Assembly (NCBI GenBank): GCA_016291275.1
Contig: JAEEWY010000033.1
Span: 1-11,428, forward strand
DNA: 11,428 bases
Reading direction: 5' to 3'
Source: Methanobrevibacter sp.
GTDB taxonomy: Archaea; Methanobacteriota; Methanobacteria; Methanobacteriales; Methanobacteriaceae
The translations under genes and the position numbers were made by a program. The notes under the pieces were generated by a model, which searched no databases, had not been told where the DNA came from, and was given only the letters and a program-made list of their open reading frames with translations. Of this stretch, positions 1 to 6,122 are shown in pieces. The stretch's first letter is position 1, and every line of letters starts with the position of its first letter.

Positions 1-2
1 AC

Positions 3-746
3 ACTAACATTGACATTCCAATAATCCTTGGTCTTGAACCTAAGGAAACAGATCCAAGACAGCCTGATGGAAACTATCCTGAAGGTCATTATCTTGTCGG
101 TCTTGAAGAAGTTGACTTTGATGGAGAATTAGACTTATTAGGTCCTATAGGCCCTAATCCAAAACTTTTGGATATCATAAACAATAAGATTTCCACTGCA
201 CTTGAAGAGTCAGAGCTTGACGCAGATGCAAAAACCGGAGTGTTGTTGGTGGTACACGGAAGCAGATTGAATTACAGTAAAGAGTTCATTACAGACTTAT
301 TTGGACAATTTGAAGCTCAAACCGATTATCCATGTGACTTTGGATTCATGGAACTTGTAGACCCTAACATTCCAACTTCAATCAACAAGCTTACAAGCGA
401 AAACGAAGTGGACAGATTGGTTGTTGTACCTGTATTCATTGCTCCTGGAGCACACACTACAAGGGACATTCCAACAATTTTAGGATTCATTGAAGATGAT
501 GGAACTGGCCATCACCATCACCATCATCATGGCCATGGGCATTCTCACTCTCATGACCATGATCACAGTCACGACCACGACCATGATCACGGCCATAGTC
601 ATTCTCATGGACATCATCACCATCATCATGGCCATGATGATGTCAAAATGGAATTTGATGGGGAAATATTATACCCAGACCCAATCTGTGATGATGACAT
701 CTTAATCGAAATCCTTGAGGATATGGTTAAAAAGGCATTAGAATAA
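3..746 (+). CDS. cbiX: CbiX/CfbA-type sirohydrochlorin chelatase, tandem two-domain form, 5' end cut by window
   Basis: Family role: inserts Co2+ (cobalamin) or, in methanogens, Ni2+ (coenzyme F430) into sirohydrochlorin in the cytoplasm. The frame is open from the first full codon, so the gene starts outside the window; the TTG at 168 is internal. Two homologous halves are visible. The tail of domain 1 reads TNIDIPIILGLE (from 3) and then FDGELDLLGPIGPNP. Domain 2 (about 240-746) reads VVHGS, HTTRDIPTILGF and then FDGEILYPDPI. Domain 2 keeps both expected catalytic or metal-binding histidines, at 255-257 (VVHGS) and 453-455 (GAHTTRDIP). The two bases before the first full codon (AC) fit a His codon at the matching place in domain 1. 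A His-rich insert lies in domain 2. Single-domain archaeal CbiX proteins are about 120-140 residues and act as dimers; this chain resembles a fused dimer. The family call is firm. Cobalt versus nickel use is not decidable. Confidence 0.88.
   Translation, partial: TNIDIPIILGLEPKETDPRQPDGNYPEGHYLVGLEEVDFDGELDLLGPIGPNPKLLDIINNKISTALEESELDADAKTGVLLVVHGSRLNYSKEFITDLFGQFEAQTDYPCDFGFMELVDPNIPTSINKLTSENEVDRLVVVPVFIAPGAHTTRDIPTILGFIEDDGTGHHHHHHHGHGHSHSHDHDHSHDHDHDHGHSHSHGHHHHHHGHDDVKMEFDGEILYPDPICDDDILIEILEDMVKKALE
510..635 (+). repeat. His-rich low-complexity segment inside the chelatase gene
   Basis: These 42 codons encode 27 histidines, separated only by Gly, Ser and Asp: seven His in a row, then alternating GH, SH and DH units, then six His in a row. 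Codons alternate CAT and CAC, so this is more than a simple triplet expansion. It sits between the DIP helix and the last strand of domain 2, where domain 1 has a short non-His loop. A metal-storage or metal-delivery role is known for His-rich tracts in several metallochaperones and in long-form CbiX. Here that role is inference. Confidence 0.9.
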
Positions 747-769
747 TCATATTCTAATTTCCTTATTTC

Positions 770-825
770 TTTTTTTTTTAACATGCAGTATTTTTTCAAT
801 ACTCCCGGTCTTTTTATCTTTTTTT
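770..825 (+). terminator. T-rich terminator region after the chelatase gene
   Basis: A run of ten T (770-779) starts 24 bases after the stop codon. It is followed by a small perfect hairpin (AGTATT 787-792, AATACT 798-803, five-base loop) and further T tracts up to 825. Oligo-T tracts are the usual archaeal termination signal. The AT-only-rich six-pair stem is weak and may not matter. Confidence 0.6.
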
Positions 826-867
826 AAATTTCTATCCTCTTTTAGTAAAAATTATTAATAGTCTTTT

Positions 868-880
868 TTTAAATATAATA
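868..880 (+). promoter_or_regulatory. TATA box for the cytosine deaminase-acetyltransferase operon
   Basis: TTTAAATATAATA resembles the archaeal TATA element. Its centre is about 26 bases before position 900, so transcription should start close to 900. That leaves almost no leader before the ATG at 903 and about 15 bases before the ATG at 915. Confidence 0.5.
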
Positions 881-914
881 TTGAAATATCATAAAACTAA
901 TCATGGGGTATTTT

Positions 915-1382
915 ATGCATAAGAAGTTTATGGATGAAGCAATCAAGGAGGCTGAAATATCATTGTCTGAAGGTGGAATACCTATTGGCGCAGTCCTTGT
1001 AAAGGATGATGAAGTAATATCCAGAGGCCATAACAGACTTATACAGAACGATTCAGTAATTCTTCATGGTGAAATGGATGCAATTGAAAATGCAAAGGGC
1101 CTCAATTATGATGACTATAGAAAATGCACCCTTTACACAACCCTTTCACCTTGTCCAATGTGTTCTGGAGCAGTGCTCCTATACAATATTCCAAAGGTTG
1201 TTATAGGTGACAATACAACCTTGATGGGAGCCGAAGATCTCTTGAAGGACAATGATGTTGAAATCATCGTTCTAAACGATTCAAGATGCAAGGAGCTATT
1301 TGAAAGCTTTGTAAGTGAAAACCCAGGAGTTTGGGAGCATGAGCTTGCAAAGGTAGGAAACACTACAGAACTAAAGAAATGA
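915..1382 (+). CDS. Cytosine deaminase, yeast Fcy1-like (CDA-fold zinc enzyme)
   Basis: Probably deaminates cytosine to uracil for pyrimidine salvage in the cytoplasm. Numbering from the ATG at 915 (155 residues), the zinc site is visible as LHGE (His51 ligand, Glu53 proton shuttle) and SPCPMCSGA (Cys80 and Cys83). The whole chain follows the yeast enzyme closely from memory: EGGIPIGA, RGHNR, TLYTTLSPC and the C-terminal PGVW. The Trp at 140 matches the yeast substrate-pocket Trp, and the yeast Asp three residues later is Glu here. HGE rather than HAE argues against the tRNA deaminase TadA. Start choice: GGGGT (905-909) lies five bases before the ATG at 915, so 915 is preferred. ATG 903 is in frame and would give a near-leaderless 159-residue protein. 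First gene of a two-gene operon with the acetyltransferase 16 bases downstream. Guanine or other base specificity cannot be excluded. Confidence 0.83.
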   Translation: MHKKFMDEAIKEAEISLSEGGIPIGAVLVKDDEVISRGHNRLIQNDSVILHGEMDAIENAKGLNYDDYRKCTLYTTLSPCPMCSGAVLLYNIPKVVIGDNTTLMGAEDLLKDNDVEIIVLNDSRCKELFESFVSENPGVWEHELAKVGNTTELKK

Positions 1383-1389
1383 TATGTGA

Positions 1390-1394
1390 GTGAT
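1390..1394 (+). promoter_or_regulatory. Ribosome binding site deciding the acetyltransferase start
   Basis: GTGAT matches the 3' half of the Shine-Dalgarno consensus and ends four bases before the ATG at 1399. The same GTG could be read as an in-frame start at 1390, but its role as binding site makes 1399 the better start. Confidence 0.55.
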
Positions 1395-1398
1395 TAAT

Positions 1399-1860
1399 AT
1401 GGAATCAGTCATTACAAATGAAAAGGATGAAAGGTTCATTGAGCTAACAAGGCAGTTGGACAATGAATACTTTATGAAATATGGGGATGTAGTTAAAAAA
1501 TATGAGGGCTATAATGATTTGAAAGATCCCCATATAGTAATTCTTGCATTGAATTGGGGAAATCCAATTGCCTGTGCAAGCTTCAAATTGTTTGATAAGG
1601 ATACCATTGAAATAAAAAGGGTATATGTTAAAAAAAGATACAGAAGAAAGGGTATCGCATACAAGCTTGTAAAGCAGCTTGAAAAATTGGCTATGGAGGA
1701 GAACTTCAAATACTCCATAATCGAAACAGGCCGTGAAAATGAGGCAGCAATTAATCTATATAAGAAACTGGATTATGAAATCATTGATAATTTCGGTATC
1801 TTTGAAGGAGACGATTTGTGCATTTGCATGAAAAAACAATTCAAGAGCCTTATATTCTAA
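1399..1860 (+). CDS. GNAT family N-acetyltransferase
   Basis: A 153-residue protein of typical GNAT length, expected to transfer an acetyl group from acetyl-CoA to an amine; the substrate is not readable. The acetyl-CoA site is visible as IEIKRVYVKKRYRRKGIA, with the pyrophosphate-binding R-R-K-G-I-A turn at residues 82-87. After it come the helix YKLVKQLEKLA, the strand YSIIETG, and ENEAAINLYKKLDYEII, the usual C-terminal signature. It is 16 bases after the deaminase gene with no promoter between, so co-transcription is likely, though no functional link is evident. The stop is followed by T tracts. The family is sure and the function open. Confidence 0.85.
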   Translation: MESVITNEKDERFIELTRQLDNEYFMKYGDVVKKYEGYNDLKDPHIVILALNWGNPIACASFKLFDKDTIEIKRVYVKKRYRRKGIAYKLVKQLEKLAMEENFKYSIIETGRENEAAINLYKKLDYEIIDNFGIFEGDDLCICMKKQFKSLIF

Positions 1861-1873
1861 TTTAATTTAATAC

Positions 1874-1890
1874 TTTTTTTAAAACATTTT
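1874..1890 (+). terminator. Oligo-T terminator after the acetyltransferase gene
   Basis: Seven T (1874-1880) and a second T run beginning at 1886 lie 14 to 30 bases after the stop. They overlap the promoter of the next gene, so the boundary between the two transcription units is compact. Confidence 0.45.
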
Positions 1891-1897
1891 TTATATT
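1887..1897 (+). promoter_or_regulatory. TATA box of thiL, implying a leaderless transcript
   Basis: TTTTTATATT-type sequence centred near 1892, about 26 bases before the ATG at 1919. No Shine-Dalgarno-like sequence is seen between it and the ATG (the stretch reads CAAATACTTTCAT). Both facts fit an mRNA beginning at or next to the start codon. Confidence 0.45.
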
Positions 1898-1918
1898 AAA
1901 AAAATCAAATACTTTCAT

Positions 1919-3046
1919 ATGAAATCAAGCCAAATAAAAGTCTCAGAAATTGGTGAGAAAGGCCTTATTGAAAGAATAATAGAAAAATCCAGAACATGTT
2001 CTTCTTGTGGATTTGACAACAACACTGACCTTTCCAATTTTGCCACATCAATTGGAGACGATTCTGCACTGACAAGCGTTGATATGGATGACAATAGCTA
2101 TTTGGTTACTTCTACAGATATGCTGATTCAATCAAGCCACTTCCCAAAAGGCATGACTTATTTTCAAATGGGATACAAATCAGTAGTGGTAAATGTAAGC
2201 GACCTTGCCAGCATGGGTGCAGAAAACATTGGATTTCTATTGAACATAGCAATTCCAAAAGACATGCTATTGGATGACTTTGATGATTTGATATGTGGAG
2301 TCATAAGGGCCTGTGACAATTACAATATTCCTCTTATAGGTGGCGACACCAACGAGGCAAATGAGATAATTATTTCAGGAACAGCCATTGGCCAAGTTGA
2401 CAAAAATAAGGCATTGATGAAATACGGTTTTGAAAGGGGCGACCTTGTTTGCATAAGCGATGAATTGGGATACGCTGCACTTGGATTTGAATTATTGGCT
2501 CTCAAGGAAAAAGATCAGAATCTATATCATGAAAAGATAGAAAAAATAAAGGAAATAGATTCAACAATCATTGATTTGGCTCTGCTAAAGGCATTAAAGC
2601 CAGAAGCGAAATATGATGAAGGCCATATTTTAAGAGAACATAACACAGCAAATAACAGAATTTCTGCAACAGACATTACAGATGGCCTTGCAAGCGAATT
2701 TTATGAAATATTGAATTCAGACAGGAAGTATTCCAATCTTAATGATAGCAATTCATCAAATTCCTATACTAAAGGAATAAGAATCTATGAGGAAAAGCTT
2801 CCAGTAGAGGATGAATTCAAGGAAATAGCCAATATATTGGATTTAAATTACCTTGACCTGTTCCTACATGTAGGTGAGGATTTTGAACTCCTATTCACAA
2901 TAAATGAAGAACTGAAAGATCAATTGTCAACAGAAATGAATTATCATGTTATAGGTGAAATCACTGATGATGATACAGTTGAAATAGTACTCTCAAATGG
3001 TCAAATTGAAAAAATAAGCTCAAGAGGTTATCAACATCTCAAATAA
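1919..3046 (+). CDS. thiL: Thiamine-monophosphate kinase
   Basis: Phosphorylates thiamine monophosphate to thiamine diphosphate with ATP, the last step of cofactor synthesis, in the cytoplasm. The AIR synthase/PurM-like fold is shown by GDDSA (residues 46-50, metal and ATP site), VNVSDLASMGA (91-101), LIGGDTNEA (139-147), the ATDITDGLASEF segment (250-261) and HVGEDFELLF (317-326). Length is 375 residues against about 325 in E. coli. The excess lies in an N-terminal stretch with a CSSC pair (Cys27, Cys30) before GDDSA, and in an Asn/Ser-rich loop at 271-285. The start at 1919 lacks a Shine-Dalgarno sequence but fits a leaderless mRNA. amrS follows after 36 bases on the same strand and is probably co-transcribed. 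No TPP riboswitch fits in the 58-base upstream gap. Confidence 0.93.
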   Translation: MKSSQIKVSEIGEKGLIERIIEKSRTCSSCGFDNNTDLSNFATSIGDDSALTSVDMDDNSYLVTSTDMLIQSSHFPKGMTYFQMGYKSVVVNVSDLASMGAENIGFLLNIAIPKDMLLDDFDDLICGVIRACDNYNIPLIGGDTNEANEIIISGTAIGQVDKNKALMKYGFERGDLVCISDELGYAALGFELLALKEKDQNLYHEKIEKIKEIDSTIIDLALLKALKPEAKYDEGHILREHNTANNRISATDITDGLASEFYEILNSDRKYSNLNDSNSSNSYTKGIRIYEEKLPVEDEFKEIANILDLNYLDLFLHVGEDFELLFTINEELKDQLSTEMNYHVIGEITDDDTVEIVLSNGQIEKISSRGYQHLK

Positions 3047-3082
3047 GCAACAAAGAACTCATTTTTATCAGGTGTTTTTAAG

Positions 3083-4105
3083 ATGAAGGAATCCAGCTTT
3101 TACACTAAACTATACGAAGATGATTCATCAGATAAAAAATCTGTCCAATGCAATCTATGCGGAAGGATGTGCAGAATAGCTGATGGTGATTTAGGCTTCT
3201 GCAATACACAAAAAAACATCGATGGAAAATTGTTTTCAATCAACTATCAGAGAATCGCTTCATACCACATTGATCCCATTGAAAAGAAGCCTCTTTATCA
3301 CTTTTTGCCTGGTTCATCAACATACTCAATAGGCGGTTTTGGGTGTAATTTCTCATGTTTGAACTGTCAGAACTATATGCTATCTATGAATTCTTATGAT
3401 GAATATAACTCAACTAAAATACTGCCAGAAACCATCGTTAAAAATGCCATCAATGACAATTGCCTATCGATTTCTTGGACCTATAATGAACCTACGCTAT
3501 ACTTTGACTTCGCCCGTGAAACCTCTTTGATTTCACATAAGGAAAATCTTAAAAATGTATATGTTTCAAATGGCTATATGAGTGAGGAATCCTTGACTGA
3601 AACATTGAATTTCATTGATGCATTCAACATTGACTTGAAGTTCTTTGATGACAAGCTATATAGGGAAATCTGCGGAGGAAAATTGGATATTGTTCTTGAC
3701 AATCTAAAGGCCATTCATCAAAGCAAGTCACATTTGGAAATAACAACCCTACTGATCAATGACTTGAATACGGATGAGGACCACATAAGGTCAATCTGCA
3801 GTTTCGTATTGGATGAATTGGGAAAAGAGGTTCCCATTCACTTTTCAAGGTTTTTCCCAATGCATAAGATGAGCGATAAAAGTCCAACAAAAATAGATTT
3901 TCTCTTAAGGGCTAAGGAAATAGCTCTAGATATGGGAATTGAACACGTTTATTTGGGAAACATGCCTGCTGACAACAATAGCTATTGCCCTAATTGTGGA
4001 GAGCTTCTCATTGCAAGAGAAAGGTACTGCAACAGCGATAAAAATAGAATAGAAAATGGCCATTGCGCTAATTGCGGCCATGAGTTGAATTTTGTTTTTG
4101 ATTAG
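3083..4105 (+). CDS. amrS: AmmeMemoRadiSam system radical SAM enzyme
   Basis: Member of the AmrS family, which co-occurs with AMMECR1 and Memo proteins in archaea and bacteria; its reaction is not known to me. The radical SAM [4Fe-4S] motif is Cys88-x3-Cys92-x2-Cys95 (GFGCNFSCLNCQN), followed by the SAM-site and barrel features SWTYNEPTLYFDFA and YVSNGY. The N-terminus has a second cysteine cluster typical of the family (CNLCGRMC, then GFC: Cys23, 26, 30, 40). The C-terminus ends in a ribbon-like set (Cys302, 305, 316, 328, 331). Length of 340 residues is normal. AGGTG at 3070-3074 supports the ATG at 3083. It sits 36 bases after thiL. Neither AMMECR1 nor Memo is in the window. Its stop overlaps the stop of the convergent gene. 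Confidence 0.92.
   Translation: MKESSFYTKLYEDDSSDKKSVQCNLCGRMCRIADGDLGFCNTQKNIDGKLFSINYQRIASYHIDPIEKKPLYHFLPGSSTYSIGGFGCNFSCLNCQNYMLSMNSYDEYNSTKILPETIVKNAINDNCLSISWTYNEPTLYFDFARETSLISHKENLKNVYVSNGYMSEESLTETLNFIDAFNIDLKFFDDKLYREICGGKLDIVLDNLKAIHQSKSHLEITTLLINDLNTDEDHIRSICSFVLDELGKEVPIHFSRFFPMHKMSDKSPTKIDFLLRAKEIALDMGIEHVYLGNMPADNNSYCPNCGELLIARERYCNSDKNRIENGHCANCGHELNFVFD
4102..4105. other. Overlapping stop codons of two convergent genes
   Basis: TTAG contains TAG of amrS on the plus strand (4103-4105) and TAA of the TagF-like gene on the minus strand (4104-4102). No intergenic DNA is left for a terminator, so each transcript must run into the other gene. Confidence 0.9.
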
Positions 4106-5304
4106 TTGCCTTTAATCAATTCCACAACTTTTTTTGAAGCTGTTCCATCATCGAACTGATTGTATTTCTCATTGAATTTTCTATACTTTTCACCAAACTC
4201 ATCATTGTAGCTATTGATGTCAAAATTCTTCAATAGCCCAATCAATTCTTCATTTGTCTCGACTTTAGGTCCTGGTGCCTCTTCAAAAATGTCAAAATAG
4301 AATGACCTTACGTTTTTAGTGTAATCATCAATGTCATAAGTGAAATAGATCATAGGCCTTTTCAATATGGCATAGTCGAACATGACAGATGAATAGTCTG
4401 TTATCATGATATCTGAAATGAGATAAAGTTCCTGAATGTCCCATTCCTCATCGCATTCTATAATGAAGTCATCGTATTTGCTCCAGTCAATGCTTTTGTC
4501 CTTTACCAAATAGTGGAACTTGACTATCAAGGTAAACTCATCCTTGAAGTTTTCATAGAATGCATCGAAATCCATAGCGCTTGCAAACTTGTATTCCCCT
4601 TCCTTTGTGTACTGGTTGTCTCTCCAGGTTGGGGCATAAAGGATCACTTTCCTGTCTTTAGGAATATTAAGCTTCTCCTTGATTTCTGCAATGTCTGATT
4701 CATTGTTCTTTTCAAACAATATGTCATTTCTAGGATAGCCTATTTCAAGCATTTCCCCCTTGAAGTCAAATGCCTTCCTGAATATTTCTGATGAGTATTC
4801 ATTTTGTGAGAGAAGGTATTGCCACTCTCTTGTATTCCTTTTGAAGTCTTCACGATACCTTTCAAGGTCAGTATTGCCGCTCATGTCCAGTACATCCATA
4901 TCCAATCCCAATTTTTTAAATGGGGTTCCATGCCATGTCTGGATGTATCGTGTATTCTTGTTTTTCCTTAGGTAATACAAATGCCTTGAGTCAAGGACCC
5001 AGACACCGCTTCTTAGAGTATAGAATAAGTATTTGAAAAAGGACCTTTTCACCTTGATTGCCTTTCCAGGAATTTCAATGTCTGTATTTGAAAGGGACCA
5101 TACGCATTTGTACTCATCATCAAGGCCTTGATTTATCATCTCTTCATAGATGTATCTTGGGCTTCCTGCATAATTTCGGCCACTGCTTGATTCAAAGAGG
5201 ATGACCTTATCATTTGAAGGGATAATATATGATTCCAATATGTAAACAGCTCTTACTGAGTATTTAGCAATATCCTTCATGATTTTTTTAAAGTTCACCA
5301 TCAT
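4102..5304 (-). CDS. TagB/TagF-like CDP-glycerol (polyol-phosphate) glycerophosphotransferase
   Basis: Family enzymes move glycerol phosphate or a related polyol phosphate from its CDP form to a lipid-linked glycan or growing teichoic acid, at the inner membrane face. Domain hallmarks of the Glyphos_transf family: FESSSGRNYAGSPRYI (38-52), the catalytic-type QTWHGTPFKKLG (His125), APTWRDN (224-230), KFHYLV (second conserved His264), DIMITDYSSVMFDYA (298-312, donor phosphate binding) and the end DDGTASKKV. At 400 residues it is a single-domain, TagB-size protein without the N-terminal extension of TagF. No membrane segment is evident; the basic N-terminus may bind membranes. AGAAGGT stands just before two adjacent ATGs, so the start may be 5304 or 5301. 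It is the last gene of the minus-strand operon, 25 bases after the cytidylyltransferase. The actual donor could differ from CDP-glycerol. Confidence 0.85.
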   Translation of the reverse strand: MMVNFKKIMKDIAKYSVRAVYILESYIIPSNDKVILFESSSGRNYAGSPRYIYEEMINQGLDDEYKCVWSLSNTDIEIPGKAIKVKRSFFKYLFYTLRSGVWVLDSRHLYYLRKNKNTRYIQTWHGTPFKKLGLDMDVLDMSGNTDLERYREDFKRNTREWQYLLSQNEYSSEIFRKAFDFKGEMLEIGYPRNDILFEKNNESDIAEIKEKLNIPKDRKVILYAPTWRDNQYTKEGEYKFASAMDFDAFYENFKDEFTLIVKFHYLVKDKSIDWSKYDDFIIECDEEWDIQELYLISDIMITDYSSVMFDYAILKRPMIYFTYDIDDYTKNVRSFYFDIFEEAPGPKVETNEELIGLLKNFDINSYNDEFGEKYRKFNEKYNQFDDGTASKKVVELIKGN

Positions 5305-5329
5305 TATACCTTCTATTTGTATCAGTCTT

Positions 5330-6100
5330 CTATCCTTCCAATTCTTTTACAAGCTTTTGTGCATTTTCCCAATCATTATGGTCATCTATTTCTGTCCATT
5401 TAAGGCCGTTTGTCAAGACAAAGTCTATGGTTTTGATTTCACTTAAGTCCTTGTATGCGTAATCATAATAATTTTGAGGGTCTTCTTGAATCAATTCCTC
5501 TAAAATCCTGTTGAAAACAGGAATATCTTCAGCTATTACCTTAGAGACTCCTATGAATTCTCCAGTGGAAGATGGAATGTTCAATTGCTTGCCGATTGAA
5601 TTGATTTTGCCGTTAGCTATTGTTTTGTCCTCATTGTAGGATTCATCATCTATTATAAGCTTGAATGATTCTTCGTCAAGTTCCTTGAAGTTGTCTATTA
5701 TCATTCCTGTATTGTTGGAATCTACGAGCCTTGAAATTATTTCTGGGTCTATGACATTGTCTCCATTAATTAGAATAAAGTCCTCTTCCAGATTGCTATC
5801 CTCAATGTATTTGCTTGCAAGATAGGTTGAAACGGAAGTGTTTGTTATATCGTATTTTTCATTTGCAATGGTTTCAATTTCTATTTCATATTTTTCAGCT
5901 ATTTCAGGGCATGAATCAATTACCTTATCCTTATTATATCCAACTACTAGGATAAACTTGCTTATGTTTGCATCAATGCAATTTCTTATCATTCTTTCAA
6001 GCAATGTCACTTCATTGATCTTTAGCAATGCCTTTGGAATTTCTCTTGTAAGAGGCATTAGTCTTGTACCCATTCCAGCTGCCAGTATTATAGCTATCAT
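5330..6100 (-). CDS. LicC/PntC-like CTP:phospho-alcohol cytidylyltransferase
   Basis: Probably activates a small phosphorylated or phosphono head group with CTP, giving CDP-X for the transferases around it. The nucleotidyltransferase core is clear: IAIILAAGMGTRLMPLT, then IPKALLKI (the Lys that binds phosphates), LINGD (metal-site Asp), GEFIGVSK and WTEIDDHNDWENAQ near the end. NEKYDITNTSVSTYLA corresponds to the N-x-x-Y-x-x-TNN-x-x-S-L block I associate with LicC (phosphocholine) and PntC (2-aminoethylphosphonate) enzymes rather than with sugar-1-phosphate enzymes. Start: AGTGAT three bases before the ATG at 6100 favours a 256-residue protein beginning MIAIILAAG. An in-frame ATG at 6118 has no binding site. 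It lies 22 bases after the glycosyltransferase stop. Substrate unresolved; sugar-phosphate or inositol-phosphate use is possible. Confidence 0.8.
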   Translation of the reverse strand: MIAIILAAGMGTRLMPLTREIPKALLKINEVTLLERMIRNCIDANISKFILVVGYNKDKVIDSCPEIAEKYEIEIETIANEKYDITNTSVSTYLASKYIEDSNLEEDFILINGDNVIDPEIISRLVDSNNTGMIIDNFKELDEESFKLIIDDESYNEDKTIANGKINSIGKQLNIPSSTGEFIGVSKVIAEDIPVFNRILEELIQEDPQNYYDYAYKDLSEIKTIDFVLTNGLKWTEIDDHNDWENAQKLVKELEG

Positions 6101-6122
6101 ATCATCACTTTCATTCATAGCA

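Noticed and set aside
168..170. TTG as start codon of the chelatase gene
   Set aside because: The same frame is open back to the window edge and encodes recognisable CbiX sequence upstream of this codon, so the true start lies outside the window.
490..705. Second reading frame across the His-rich segment
   Set aside because: Its Met/Ile/Thr-rich product is just the shifted reading of CAT/CAC codons; it has no binding site and no family resemblance.
1861..1918. TPP riboswitch upstream of thiL
   Set aside because: Only 58 bases are available, filled with T tracts and a TATA box, with no conserved TPP-aptamer elements, and the transcript appears leaderless.
4102..5304. TagF-like gene as a truncated fragment because it is shorter than TagF
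   Set aside because: Both His motifs, the TDYSS donor site and the C-terminal motif are all present, and 400 residues is normal for single-domain TagB-type members.
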